DNA from: JBMNFB01 sp050949085 | Lineage (GTDB): Bacteria > Bacillota > UBA994 > UBA5500 | DNA: 64,000 nt | Assembly: GCA_050949085.1 (NCBI GenBank) | Contig: JBMNFB010000009.1 | Coordinates: 310,001-374,000 of the forward strand | Reading direction: 5' to 3' | Part shown: one piece after another, positions 33,172-42,237 of the stretch | How the letters are laid out: every line of letters starts with the position of its first letter | Numbering within the stretch: the first letter of the stretch is position 1 | Translations under genes and position numbers: made by a program | The notes under the pieces: model-generated | Seen by the model: the letters and a program-made list of their open reading frames with translations, nothing else | The model's database searches: none | What the model was told of the DNA's origin: nothing

Positions 33172-33723
33172 TCATTCAACCCGCGGTTTGATCTGTTGCC
33201 CGCCCAGCGATTCCAGGGGGACGACCAGCAGTCCGGCGACGATGGCGGCCAGGATCCCTTCCGGGATTCCACTGGTGACCGCAGTCAGCCAGGCGAAGGC
33301 CGGAGTCCAGAGTTTGGTCGCCGCTGCCAGGAAGCAGATGCCGCCGGTGTTGATGGCTGAACCGATGAAACCGGCGATGGCAGCAGCGATGACCATGCTC
33401 GACCGCTCCACACCGCGTCGGCGCTCCAGCAGACGCTTCACGAAAACGAACACCAGCCAGGCCCCCGGGCCGATCAGCAGTCGCGGCGGGATGACCACCC
33501 AGGCCGGTCCAAACTTGATGGTAAACAGCCCAAAGAGCAAACCGACAAACCCACCCACGAGGGGACCTTCCAGAATTCCGGCCAGAATCACCGGCACGTG
33601 CATGACGGTGGCTGCTCCGGCTGGAGTGGGGATCGGTATGAAGCCCCACTGAGTGGCCCCCAGAACCAGTGCCAGTGCCGCAAACAGTCCGGCCCTGGCG
33701 ATTCTCGCTGTTGTGATTTTCAT
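33172..33723 (-). CDS. ECF transporter S component, possibly for pantothenate
   Basis: A 183-aa membrane protein with about six helices. The N-terminal RAGLFAALALVLG, the MHVPVILAGILEGPLVGGFVGLLFGL signature and AAAIAGFIGSAINTGGICFL near 110 match the S-component fold of energy-coupling-factor importers (DUF1393/PanT-like group). It lies next to a CoaX-like pantothenate kinase gene on the same strand, with 140 nt between them, so pantothenate is a reasonable guess. The EcfA/T module is not in the window. No recognisable riboswitch lies in that gap. Confidence 0.75.
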   Translation of the reverse strand: MKITTARIARAGLFAALALVLGATQWGFIPIPTPAGAATVMHVPVILAGILEGPLVGGFVGLLFGLFTIKFGPAWVVIPPRLLIGPGAWLVFVFVKRLLERRRGVERSSMVIAAAIAGFIGSAINTGGICFLAAATKLWTPAFAWLTAVTSGIPEGILAAIVAGLLVVPLESLGGQQIKPRVE

Positions 33724-33863
33724 GCTTCTCCTCCTCCGTTCCAGTTCTACCTGAGATACCGGACGAAACTACGCTCGTCAGCCAGCCGTCGGGCCCAGCC
33801 ATCTGGTGCCCGCGATTCGCTGGCGATTTTATTCTACCGTATGCAGGGCTCGTCAGACAACGG

Positions 33864-34631
33864 TCAGGATGCAGTCGTCGACCGCTCGCGAGCTCCACCC
33901 GAGGGCAGCAGATCGGCAATCAGTTTGAGTCCTTCCAAGGTGAGATCCGGCCGAAAATGCTGAACAAAAGGCGCCAGCTCGTCATAAAGAAACGTGCCGA
34001 TGCCCCCCGTCAGGACCACGGTCAACGGCCCCTGCTCCTCCTGAATGCGCCGAATCATCCCACTGACCAGCTCAAAGTAGCCGTAGTAGATGCCCGACTG
34101 CAGGCAGGCTACGGTGTTATCCTGAATGACCCCTTCTATCTTCTGCAGCACAAAATCCTCCAGGAGGGCCGTGCCCGCAATCATCGCCCGAATGGAGAGC
34201 TCCATCCCCGGGACAATGCTGGTGCCCAGGTAAACACCATCCTTGATGACGCAGAATGTGGAGGCAGACCCCAGATCCACGTTGAGGAGATTCCCGCCAT
34301 AGAAGTTCTGGCTGGCGACTGCGTTGACAAACAGATCAGATCCAAGTTGATGGTAGTCCACGGTAGCAAAGCTAAGCCCCAGATCTTCGCGGGCCGATAT
34401 CGCCTCCACCGGCAACCCCCAGACCAGGTCGGCAGCCGCTATCAGTTCCGCCGCCGCGGCCGGAACCACCGACGACAGCAGGATGCGGCTAGGGCGTGGC
34501 ATCGACTGCAGGAAATCCTCATAGAGCCTGCGCTCCTTTCCGGTGGGTATAACATAGTGCCCATTCTTCTCCTCCCCCTGGTAGAGCAACGCCTTGGTGC
34601 GCGTATTGCCCATATTGATGGTCAGCAACAT
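33864..34631 (-). CDS. coaX: Divergent type III pantothenate kinase (CoaX-like)
   Basis: A 255-aa ASKHA-fold protein following nadC. The layout matches CoaX: an N-terminal phosphate loop, GSDLFVNAVAS in the position of the GxDRxxN motif, LLNVDLGSASTF in the position of DxGTATTF, IVPGMELSIRAMIAGTALL, and TVVLTGGIG near the C terminus. Several signature residues are altered: the first-loop Asp is Asn6 (INMGNT instead of DxGNT), the Arg after Asp99 is Leu100, and the Thr and Asp residues of the second motif are Ser122, Ser124 and Cys127. It may have reduced or changed activity, or a different substrate. The ATG at 34631 has GGATAGGAGAG upstream; the longer frame to 34697 is not supported. Confidence 0.7.
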   Translation of the reverse strand: MLLTINMGNTRTKALLYQGEEKNGHYVIPTGKERRLYEDFLQSMPRPSRILLSSVVPAAAAELIAAADLVWGLPVEAISAREDLGLSFATVDYHQLGSDLFVNAVASQNFYGGNLLNVDLGSASTFCVIKDGVYLGTSIVPGMELSIRAMIAGTALLEDFVLQKIEGVIQDNTVACLQSGIYYGYFELVSGMIRRIQEEQGPLTVVLTGGIGTFLYDELAPFVQHFRPDLTLEGLKLIADLLPSGGARERSTTAS

Positions 34632-34715
34632 CTCTCCTATCCCCCTTCCTTCAGTCCACACAAGAAGACTGCTGCCACCATCGTTACCTGGCAGCAACAG
34701 TCCTTGTTAAATTGT

Positions 34716-35576
34716 CTACGGGTTGCTCGCCTCCGGCTCGAGATCGATGTCCAGGCTGATGTCCAGCGCCGTGACGCTGTGTGTGAGGGCGCCGATGGAG
34801 ATATAATCCACCCCCGCTTTGGCCACCTCGTGGATCGTCTCCTCGGTAATGCCGCCCGATGCCTCTACCAGAGCCTTGCCATCGATCTGCTTCACCGCCT
34901 GCCGCAGAGTCTCCAGCGGCATGTTATCCAGCATGATGATATCGACACGAGCCTCCAGCGCCTGGGCCACCTGCTCCAGGGTTTCCACCTCAACCTCGAT
35001 CTTGAACGTATGTCCGATCCGCTTGCGTACCGCGCTGACCGCCTCGATAATACCGCCAGCGACAGCAATGTGGTTATCCTTGATTAATACTGCGTCGTAC
35101 AGGCCGAAGCGATGATTGGCTGCTCCGCCCATTCTCACGGCATACTTCTCCAGCAGGCGCAGTCCAGGCGTGGTCTTGCGGGTGTCGACAATGCGGGTGT
35201 CGTAGAACTTGATCAGCTCCATGAGACGGGAGGCCCGCGTAGCAATACCCGACAGTCGCTGCAGGAAGTTCAGCGCCACCCGTTCGCCCATCAGGATCGC
35301 CTGAGCACTGCCATCCAGCCGCGCCAATGTCGTCTCGGCCGTAACCACCTGCCCGTCCTCCACCAGCAGCTCCACCTGCAGGTCGGGGTCAAGGCGCTGA
35401 AAGATCAGCGGCAGCAGTGGCAAGCCGGCAACCACCCCATCCACCTTGGTCCAGATGCGGGCGGTGGCGCGCCTCCCTCTGGGGATGATGGATTCGGTGG
35501 TAAGATCGCCGGTTCCGATATCTTCTTCCAGAGCCCGCGTCACCAGGTCAAGTACCAGCGGATTGTACCAGTTCAT
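34716..35576 (-). CDS. nadC: Nicotinate-nucleotide pyrophosphorylase (quinolinate PRTase)
   Basis: A 286-aa enzyme converting quinolinate and PRPP to nicotinate mononucleotide in NAD synthesis. The N-terminal ALEEDIGTGDLTTESII, LNFLQRLSGIATRASRL, VDTRKTTPGLRLLEKYAVRMGGAANHRFGLYDAVLIKDNHI with the Arg/Lys/His substrate pocket, and DIIMLDNMPLETL plus VEASGGITEETI are all present. The ATG at 35576 overlaps the nadB stop (ATGA), and GGGGAGGGAAC is its ribosome site. It is the third gene of nadA-nadB-nadC. Confidence 0.95.
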   Translation of the reverse strand: MNWYNPLVLDLVTRALEEDIGTGDLTTESIIPRGRRATARIWTKVDGVVAGLPLLPLIFQRLDPDLQVELLVEDGQVVTAETTLARLDGSAQAILMGERVALNFLQRLSGIATRASRLMELIKFYDTRIVDTRKTTPGLRLLEKYAVRMGGAANHRFGLYDAVLIKDNHIAVAGGIIEAVSAVRKRIGHTFKIEVEVETLEQVAQALEARVDIIMLDNMPLETLRQAVKQIDGKALVEASGGITEETIHEVAKAGVDYISIGALTHSVTALDISLDIDLEPEASNP

Positions 35577-37204
35577 CGCTCTGTTCCCTCCCCTTTCGCT
35601 GAGAAACTCACCTGCTCTCCGGCCAGCACGATATGCTTCAGCCATTGGGCGTCATCTCGGTGGGGACAATCGACCCGGAAATGGCCGCCGCGCGATTCGG
35701 TTCGCAGCGCCGCCGCCCGGGTAATCAGCTGCGCCACAGTCAACAGGTTTTCAGCTTCAATTATACCCAAATCGGGCAGACCGGGAACCAGGTCCAGCCG
35801 AAGGGCGTTCAGCCGATCAGCCGCCAGCTCTAGACCGGCTGCGTCGCGCACCAGGCCGACTTTCTGCCACATCAGGTTCTGAATAGCGTGTCTAATGGCT
35901 GCGGCCTGCTCAGGAGCCGTCGCCTGGGGCGCCGCCGCATATTTGATGTCCAGCTCCAGAAGCTGCCGCTGGCTGATCTCTGAGCGGTCGTGAGCGGCGC
36001 TTTCCGCAGCGCGCTGTCCGTAGACCAGCCCATCCAGCAACGAGTTGCTGGCCAGGCGGTTTGCCCCATGCAACGCCAGGCAGGAGGCCTCGCCACAGGC
36101 GTAGAGCCCCCGCAGGTTCGTCCGCCCCTGGTAGTCAACCCGGATGCCGCCCATAAAGTAGTGGGCCGCCGGCGAGACCGGGATCAGGTCTGTCCGGATA
36201 TCCAGACCGTGCTTCAGGCAGGTCTGAAAGACAGTGGGGAAACGCCTGGGAAGATCGATGTTACCCATTGAGCGCAGATCCAGCCAGACGTGCCCGGTGC
36301 CGCTTTCCTGCATCACTTGCGCCATCGCCTTGGCGACCACATCACGGGGTGCGAGTTCAGCCAGCGGATGTACTGCCGGCATAAAGCGATTCCCGGCGTG
36401 ATCTAACAGCAGGGCGCCTTCACCGCGCACTGCCTCGGTGATCAGCGAGCGGGGCGCACCTGCAACCTTGAGCGCGGTGGGATGAAACTGGTAAAACTCC
36501 ATATCCATCAGCTCCGCCCCTGCCCGGTAGGCCATGGCCATACCATCGCCGGTGACAAGGGGCGAGTTTGTGGTATTGGAGTAGACTTGCCCGGCACCGC
36601 CGGTGGCGATGATGGTGGCCTTGGCCAGGCAGGCAAACAGTTGCCCCGCATCATCCATAGCTAACGCACCGTAGCACTCGTCCTCCACCGTCAGGAGATC
36701 CACGGCGGTGGCCGGTGCTACCAGCGTGATCCTGTCGCAGCGCAACACAGCTTCGGCCAGGGCCCTCTCAATCTCCCAACCGGTGGCATCGCCGCCGGCA
36801 TGCAGCACCCTTCGCCGACCGTGGCCGCCCTCGCGGGTCAGAGCGAGGGAATCAGCCACAGTATCAAAGCGGGTGCCGATAGTCAGCAGATCGCGGATGC
36901 GCTCCGGGCCTTCTCGCACAAGAATGGCTACGGCCGCTTCGTCACAAAGGCCAGCTCCCGCCTCCAGCGTGTCTTCCATATGCAGGCGCCAGTCATCATC
37001 CGGCCCCACCGCTGCGGCCACGCCGCCCTGTGCGTGGCGTGTATTGCCCTCTAACAGGTCCTTGGTGAGCAGCAGGACTCGGCCAGACTGGCTGGCCCGC
37101 AGCGCAGCAAACAGGCCGGCCACGCCACTGCCAATCACCAGAAAGTCCGCTACCTGCCGATCCAGCTGTTGCAGGTCAAAGCTCACCAGGTAACGATAGC
37201 TCAT
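35573..37204 (-). CDS. nadB: L-aspartate oxidase
   Basis: A 543-aa FAD enzyme oxidising aspartate to iminoaspartate for NadA. The dinucleotide fold DFLVIGSGVAGLFAALRA is near 20, NTRHAQGGVAAAVG near 54, the active-site region GGDATGWEIERAL near 137, the HPTALKVAG segment and LYACGEASCLALHGANRLASNSLLDGLVYG near 367-396 (FAD contact). The C terminus (about 450-530) is the helical succinate-dehydrogenase-like domain, with MWQKVGLVRDAAGLE. GGAGGCGTTGAG precedes the ATG at 37204. It is complete and in the expected nadA-B-C order. Confidence 0.96.
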   Translation of the reverse strand: MSYRYLVSFDLQQLDRQVADFLVIGSGVAGLFAALRASQSGRVLLLTKDLLEGNTRHAQGGVAAAVGPDDDWRLHMEDTLEAGAGLCDEAAVAILVREGPERIRDLLTIGTRFDTVADSLALTREGGHGRRRVLHAGGDATGWEIERALAEAVLRCDRITLVAPATAVDLLTVEDECYGALAMDDAGQLFACLAKATIIATGGAGQVYSNTTNSPLVTGDGMAMAYRAGAELMDMEFYQFHPTALKVAGAPRSLITEAVRGEGALLLDHAGNRFMPAVHPLAELAPRDVVAKAMAQVMQESGTGHVWLDLRSMGNIDLPRRFPTVFQTCLKHGLDIRTDLIPVSPAAHYFMGGIRVDYQGRTNLRGLYACGEASCLALHGANRLASNSLLDGLVYGQRAAESAAHDRSEISQRQLLELDIKYAAAPQATAPEQAAAIRHAIQNLMWQKVGLVRDAAGLELAADRLNALRLDLVPGLPDLGIIEAENLLTVAQLITRAAALRTESRGGHFRVDCPHRDDAQWLKHIVLAGEQVSFSAKGEGTER

Positions 37205-37312
37205 CTCAACGCCTCCGTCTACTCAACAGTGTCCATTTCCGGCTGCAAGCCTGACCTATTGATGCAGATGGCCCCGGACGTCTCCGGAGCCATGCGAAAA
37301 CTCTCGTGCTGC

Positions 37313-38224
37313 TTACTCGATGGCCAACATGCGCTCCAGCGCCTGCACTGCCCGGTCGCGGATCTCCCTGGGGACGGTGATCTGCGGTTGCAGCGTCTCC
37401 AGCGACCTGACGACCTTGGCCAGCGTATTCAGCTTCATGTTCGGGCAGATCAGGTTCCTGGAGGCCAGGTAGAACTTCTTGTCGGGGTTCTCCTTCTGCA
37501 GCAGGTGCAGCAGCCCAGCCTCGGTGGCCACGATAAACTCTCTGGCCGGGGACTCGCGCACGAAACGGATCATGCCCCCGGTGCTGGCGACCAGATCGGC
37601 GACAGCGGCAACCTCTGGTCGGCATTCGGGATGGGCGACGACCAGGGCGTCGGGATGCTCCTCCTTCGTCTGCTGCAGCTGCTGCAAGGTAAGATTGTCA
37701 TGCGTGTTGCAGTAACCTTCCCAGAGAATGATCTCCTTATCAGTCTGGGATGCAATCCAGCTCCCCAGATTGCGATCAGGAGTGAAGATGATGCGGTCTG
37801 CATCCAGCGATTCGACCACCTTGACTGCGTTGGAAGACGTGCAACAGATATCACTTTCCGCCTTGACCGCCGCACTGGTGTTTACATAGCTGACCACGGG
37901 TACACCGGGATGCTTGGCCTTCAGCGCGCGGAGGCCGTCGGCGTCGACCATGTCCGCCATCGGACAACCGGCTTTGGGCTCCGGCAAGAGGACTGTCTTC
38001 TGCGGTGAAAGGATTGCGGCGCTTTCGGCCATGAAATGCACGCCACAGAAGACGATAACCTCTGCATCCGTGGACGCAGCCAGTTGGCTGAGTCGGAACG
38101 AATCCCCGACATAGTCGGCCACATCCTGAATCTCGCCCCGCTGATAATAATGGGCCAGAATCACGGCCTGGTGCTGTTCGCGAAGCTCCTGCAGGCGGCG
38201 CACCAGTTGATCATTGGTCTGCAT
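37313..38224 (-). CDS. nadA: Quinolinate synthase
   Basis: A 303-aa [4Fe-4S] enzyme condensing iminoaspartate with dihydroxyacetone phosphate. The three cluster cysteines are in VFCGVHFMAESA near 80, VVAHPECRPEVAA in the last third and NLICPNMKLNTL near 252; DICCTSSNAV near 125 is also conserved. AHYYQRGEIQDVADYVGDSF near 25 is the signature. The start at 38224 gives a family-like N terminus, though AAGGAGAG lies 13 nt upstream, rather far. A likely promoter and palindrome lie just upstream. It heads the nadABC-coaX run. Confidence 0.95.
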   Translation of the reverse strand: MQTNDQLVRRLQELREQHQAVILAHYYQRGEIQDVADYVGDSFRLSQLAASTDAEVIVFCGVHFMAESAAILSPQKTVLLPEPKAGCPMADMVDADGLRALKAKHPGVPVVSYVNTSAAVKAESDICCTSSNAVKVVESLDADRIIFTPDRNLGSWIASQTDKEIILWEGYCNTHDNLTLQQLQQTKEEHPDALVVAHPECRPEVAAVADLVASTGGMIRFVRESPAREFIVATEAGLLHLLQKENPDKKFYLASRNLICPNMKLNTLAKVVRSLETLQPQITVPREIRDRAVQALERMLAIE

Positions 38225-38284
38225 TACACTACAGCTCTCCTTTGCATGAAGTGGGTAGGCAGATAACGTAAACCTGCACAATAC

Positions 38285-38302
38285 ACCACATTTAGATGTT
38301 GT
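38285..38302. promoter_or_regulatory. Imperfect palindrome downstream of the nadA promoter
   Basis: ACCACAT-TTAG-ATGTTGT has 6 of 7 arm positions matching and sits directly downstream of the nadA -10, about 60 nt before the nadA ATG. The placement suits a repressor operator, for example a NAD-responsive NiaR- or Rex-like regulator, but it was not matched to a known consensus. Confidence 0.4.
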
Positions 38303-38313
38303 TAATTATCACA

Positions 38314-38342
38314 ATTCTATACTGCGCCCTCAGGTAAGTCAA
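38314..38342 (-). promoter_or_regulatory. Probable housekeeping promoter of nadABC
   Basis: On the minus strand TTGACT (-35, 38337-38342) and TAGAAT (-10, 38314-38319) are separated by 17 nt. Start of transcription would be near 38308, about 85 nt before the nadA ATG. Confidence 0.6.
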
Positions 38343-38423
38343 TTCAGCAGGACTTTGTGTGTCTTTGTTGAAATCGGTAGATTAGTCTAACCAATTCATG
38401 CCTCGCGAGGAGGAGAGGAACTC

Positions 38424-39779
38424 ATGCTGTCATCAAGTCTCAGACGTAACCCCATCATGTTCTGGGGAGCTCTCCTGGGTTGTACGATCCTGCTGATCCT
38501 GCTCTGCATCGGCATCTTCCTGCTGTCACCGGATGTGCTGGGGCAGCCGGTCAGCACCCTGGTCACCAGCACGTTCAGTTTTGACGCCTGGACGATCGCC
38601 ACCAGCCACGCCACGCTACACTTCCCCCACGGCGGGGCAGCCGTGGAAGCGATGCAGAACGGACAACCCCGGGCGTTGGTCATCTTTGCCCCTGGCGAGC
38701 TGATCATCCGCTCGGACCTGACGGACGAAGCGGAACCAAAGCTGGTCAGTTCAGTCAGCCGAGTGCTGCTCTATCTCCCACCGACCGAGCTGATTGAGGC
38801 CAAAGGGGATACATATATTCATAGCCAGTCGCTACCACTACAACAGGAGGAAGCCCTGGCCCTGCTGCAGGAGGATAGCCGAGCGGTCGTCGGGTTCCAG
38901 CTGTTCGGCAACAGCCGCTATTACGCGCTCAGCAACGATACGGCCCGCATCGTCTGCCTCGAGGAAGACGGTCCGGTTCTGACATTCGTGGAAAGCCGCC
39001 TCTGCCGTCTGGCGGGCAGGGAGCGCGCCTGGTTCTGGTCAAGTCAGGTCCGCGGCTTCTACCCGCCCCTGCTGTCTCTCCTGCTGGTAGGGATACTGCA
39101 GGTGGCTGTCTTGCTTATATTACTGATCGCCACCTATTTTGCCACCCTGGGGCGCACGCTGCCGCCACCAGTCCAGTGGCAACTGCCTCCGCAACGCTGG
39201 TTGCTAACACTGGCGCTGTTCTACTGCGTCGTCCCGCCGCTGATCAGGCGGCTGGGGCTGAGCCAGTTGGTCAGCTGGCTGTGGTATCTGCTGTTTGCTG
39301 GCATTCTGGGTTACCTGCTGCGCCGCGGCAGCGGCGAACGCCTGATCTTAGCGCAGAGACAGGCCCTGGTAGCCAATCTCCTGCTGGGTCTGGGAATCGG
39401 CTCACTGGCAGTGTTGCTAGTGGCGATGAGCCTGCCCAGTGCAATGCCCGGCAGCTGGCCCCATCGCCTGCTGACGCTGGTGCTAGGAACAGCACTAGCC
39501 GTTATCCAGGAACTGTTCTGGCGGGGCATGGTGCAGGAAAGCCTGTCGGTTCGTCATGGCGACAGGGCGATAGCTCTCACCGCCGGGCTCTATGGCCTCG
39601 GACTGCTGCTCGAGAGCCTGATCTATCCCACCCAGGGGATGGCCTGGTTTACGGCGCTCTTCCTGACGCCGGCCAAGGCAATTCTGCTGGGCTATACCTA
39701 TCGCCGCAGCGGCACCCTGGTTGCTCCACTGGGCAGCGCCATGGCGCTTCTGATCCTGCCCGAGCTGCTGCAGTTCTAG
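38424..39779 (+). CDS. Membrane protein with degenerate CPBP (Abi) protease domain
   Basis: A 451-aa protein. One N-terminal helix (about 11-35) anchors a roughly 180-residue soluble domain (about 40-215) with no recognised fold. It is followed by about eight membrane helices (about 218-448). The C-terminal half resembles CPBP intramembrane proteases: ALAVIQELFWRGMVQESLSVRHGD near 367 stands where EExxxR is normal, but the first Glu is Gln, and the second motif (FxxxH) appears as LLLESLIYP with no His. Catalysis is doubtful, and it may be a pseudo-protease. GAGGAGGAGAGGAACTC precedes the ATG. The terminator after it is shared with the convergent fhs gene. Confidence 0.6.
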   Translation: MLSSSLRRNPIMFWGALLGCTILLILLCIGIFLLSPDVLGQPVSTLVTSTFSFDAWTIATSHATLHFPHGGAAVEAMQNGQPRALVIFAPGELIIRSDLTDEAEPKLVSSVSRVLLYLPPTELIEAKGDTYIHSQSLPLQQEEALALLQEDSRAVVGFQLFGNSRYYALSNDTARIVCLEEDGPVLTFVESRLCRLAGRERAWFWSSQVRGFYPPLLSLLLVGILQVAVLLILLIATYFATLGRTLPPPVQWQLPPQRWLLTLALFYCVVPPLIRRLGLSQLVSWLWYLLFAGILGYLLRRGSGERLILAQRQALVANLLLGLGIGSLAVLLVAMSLPSAMPGSWPHRLLTLVLGTALAVIQELFWRGMVQESLSVRHGDRAIALTAGLYGLGLLLESLIYPTQGMAWFTALFLTPAKAILLGYTYRRSGTLVAPLGSAMALLILPELLQF

Positions 39780-39818
39780 GCCGTTCAGAATTCGCCTGAT
39801 GAGTGCGTTGGGTAAACA

Positions 39819-39861
39819 GCAGGGCGTGCTCCCCACACAGCGGGGAGCACGCCCTGCTTTT
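39819..39861. terminator. Bidirectional intrinsic terminator between fhs and the CPBP-like gene
   Basis: GCAGGGCGTGCTCCCC at 39819-39834 pairs perfectly (16 bp) with GGGGAGCACGCCCTGC at 39842-39857 and is followed by TTTTA on the plus strand. It lies between convergent stop codons. Confidence 0.85.
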
Positions 39862-39872
39862 ATGGAACGCGA

Positions 39873-41543
39873 CTAGAAGAGACCGCTGATCTCGCCCTTC
39901 TCATCGATATCAATGTTTTCTGCTGCAGGCTGCTTGGGCAGGCCAGGCATGGTCATGATATCGCCGGTAATGGCCACCAGGAATCCGGCCCCCACCGAGG
40001 CGCGCACTTCGCGCACCGTGATGGTAAAGCCCTCGGGCCGCCCCAGAAGGTCTGGATTGTCAGAGAGTGAATACTGCGTCTTAGCAATACAGATCGGCAG
40101 CTTATCCAGCCCCATGCGCGTGTAGCTGCGAATCTGCGTGTTGGCGTCCTTGGTGAACTCGACACCATCGGCACCGTAGATCTCGCGGGCAATAATCTCG
40201 ATTTTCTTCTTGATGCTCAGCTCCAACGGGTAGAGCGGCTCAAAATGCGACGGCTGCTCGTTGAGAACCTTGATCACCGTCTCGGCCAGCTCGATGCCGC
40301 CTGCGCCGCCCTTGGCAAAAACCTCGGCCAGGGCAAAGGGCACGCCCAACTCCTGACACTTGTCGGCGATGAGCTGCAATTCCGCCTCGGTATCGGTGGG
40401 GAAGCGGTTGATGGCGACCACGGCCGGCACCTTGTACTTGCGGACATTCTCCACGTGCTTGGCCAGGTTGGCAAAGCCCTTCTCCAGAGCCTCCAGATTC
40501 TCTGTATTCAGGTCTTGCCGCTTGACGCCGCCATGCAGCTTCAGGGCGCGCGCCGTCGCCACGATGACAGCGGCATCCGGCTTGAGGTTGCCGAAGCGGG
40601 AAACGATATCGAAGAACTTCTCAGCGCCGAGATCAGCACCGAAACCTGCCTCGGTAACGAAGTAATCGGCCAGCTTCAGACCCATCTTCGTGGCGATCAG
40701 GCTGTTGGTGCCATGGGCGATGTTGGCAAACGGGCCGCCGTGTACAAAGACCGGGCCGTTCTCCAGGGTCTGCACCAGGTTGGGCTTGATGGCATCCTTC
40801 AACAGGACAGCCATAGCACCGGCTGCCTTCAGATCACCGGCGGTTACGGGTTTGCGATCGTATGTGTAGCCGACGATAATCCGGCTGAGACGCTGCTTCA
40901 GATCCATCAGGTCGCTGGCCAGGCAAAGGATCGCCATGACTTCTGAAGCGACGGTGATGTCAAAACCGTCCTGACGCGGCACGCCGTTGGTATGGCCGCC
41001 GAGTCCAACGACGATGTTCCGCAGCGCCCGGTCGTTCATATCCAGCACCCGACGCCAGACGATGCGCCGCGGGTCGATATTCAGTTCATTGCCCTGCTGG
41101 AGATGATTGTCCAACATGGCTGCCAGCAGGTTATGGGCAGTGGTGATGGCGTGAATATCGCCGGTAAAATGCAGATTGATATCAGCCATGGGTACGACCT
41201 GCGAATAACCGCCGCCAGCAGCGCCACCCTTGACGCCGAAGCTGGGACCCAGCGAGGGCTCGCGGAGGGCGATCATCGTCTTCTTACCCAGTTTAGCCAG
41301 GGCTTGCCCCAGACCGACGGACACGGTGGTCTTCCCTTCGCCGGCGGCTGTGGGGTTGATGGCGGTCAGCAAAATCAGCTTCCCGTCAGGCTTGTCCTTG
41401 AGCCGCTCCCAGACTGAAAGATTCACCTTCGCCTTGTAACGGCCATACAGTTCCAGTTCGTCCTCGGTGATATCCACCTTTTTCGCCACATCGACTATAG
41501 GCTCCAGTACCGCCTCTTGTGCAATTTCAATATCTGTCTTCAT
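39873..41543 (-). CDS. fhs: Formate-tetrahydrofolate ligase
   Basis: A 556-aa enzyme linking formate, ATP and THF to 10-formyl-THF; in histidine fermenters it can run backwards to make ATP. The P-loop-like TAINPTAAGEGKTTVSVGLGQALAKLG near 60, LREPSLGPSFGVKGGAAGGGYSQVVPM near 93, GPFANIAHGTNSL near 300 and AINRFPTDTEAE near 390 are diagnostic. It is the last gene of the hut cluster, 19 nt after fchA. The pair FchA-Fhs after HutH-HutU-FtcD-HutI suggests recovery of ATP from the histidine formimino carbon. Confidence 0.97.
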   Translation of the reverse strand: MKTDIEIAQEAVLEPIVDVAKKVDITEDELELYGRYKAKVNLSVWERLKDKPDGKLILLTAINPTAAGEGKTTVSVGLGQALAKLGKKTMIALREPSLGPSFGVKGGAAGGGYSQVVPMADINLHFTGDIHAITTAHNLLAAMLDNHLQQGNELNIDPRRIVWRRVLDMNDRALRNIVVGLGGHTNGVPRQDGFDITVASEVMAILCLASDLMDLKQRLSRIIVGYTYDRKPVTAGDLKAAGAMAVLLKDAIKPNLVQTLENGPVFVHGGPFANIAHGTNSLIATKMGLKLADYFVTEAGFGADLGAEKFFDIVSRFGNLKPDAAVIVATARALKLHGGVKRQDLNTENLEALEKGFANLAKHVENVRKYKVPAVVAINRFPTDTEAELQLIADKCQELGVPFALAEVFAKGGAGGIELAETVIKVLNEQPSHFEPLYPLELSIKKKIEIIAREIYGADGVEFTKDANTQIRSYTRMGLDKLPICIAKTQYSLSDNPDLLGRPEGFTITVREVRASVGAGFLVAITGDIMTMPGLPKQPAAENIDIDEKGEISGLF

Positions 41544-41562
41544 CGTGGCCCTCCTTGTGTCC

Positions 41563-42195
41563 TTACTCGCCTAAAATCCGATCGGTAATGTCCTGCACTT
41601 CCTGAGCCAGTTTGGCCCCCTGAGCAGTCAGCTGCTCCACGCGCGCTGTGGTCTGGGCCTTCCATTCATCATCAGGCAGGTTGACCAGATTGATGCGCAC
41701 GTTGAGCAAGGCCGACAACAGGGCAGCGTGGGCTGCATGGCCGCCGACAGCTGCATCAGAGACGGCGTTGGTGTTGCCTTTCTGGGCAGCCGGAATGGCC
41801 AGTTCCAGGATCTTGATACAGGCTTCTGCCGTGCGCAGCGGTACTGAGCAGGCATGGCGCAGGCCTTCTTCGATGGCAGCCTGCCGGGCAGCCTTCTCTT
41901 CATCCGTTGACCGCGGCAGTTTGTATGCGGACATCACGACACCGTAGACCTCGGTATCCTCGGTGACCAGGGCCAACAGTTCCTCCTGCAGTTTGCCAGC
42001 CGCCTCAACGATCTGGCGCATGTCTGACTCAACAGCAGCATACTTCTTGCGGCCGATGGTCAGGTTGCCCACCATAGACACCAGGGCTGCTCCGGTGGCA
42101 CCGATCAGCGCGGCACCGCTACCGCCGCCCGGGGTTGGCGCGCCGCTGGCCAACTCCTTTATGTACTGGCTGAGGGTGTGTGATTGATAATCCAT
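41563..42195 (-). CDS. fchA: Cyclodeaminase/methenyl-THF cyclohydrolase (FchA family)
   Basis: A 210-aa helical enzyme. The N-terminal ELASGAPTPGGGSGAALIGATGAALVSMVGNLTIG is the signature of the formimino-THF cyclodeaminase/FchA family. In this setting, right after the hut genes and before fhs, it should release ammonia from 5-formimino-THF to give 5,10-methenyl-THF, and it may also hydrolyse that to 10-formyl-THF. FtcD is a separate protein here, as in other bacteria, not fused as in mammals. GGAGTG precedes the ATG. Confidence 0.92.
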   Translation of the reverse strand: MDYQSHTLSQYIKELASGAPTPGGGSGAALIGATGAALVSMVGNLTIGRKKYAAVESDMRQIVEAAGKLQEELLALVTEDTEVYGVVMSAYKLPRSTDEEKAARQAAIEEGLRHACSVPLRTAEACIKILELAIPAAQKGNTNAVSDAAVGGHAAHAALLSALLNVRINLVNLPDDEWKAQTTARVEQLTAQGAKLAQEVQDITDRILGE

Positions 42196-42237
42196 CGCTG
42201 CTTCACTCCTTGCATTCTGAATTCGGACCTGCCCCCA

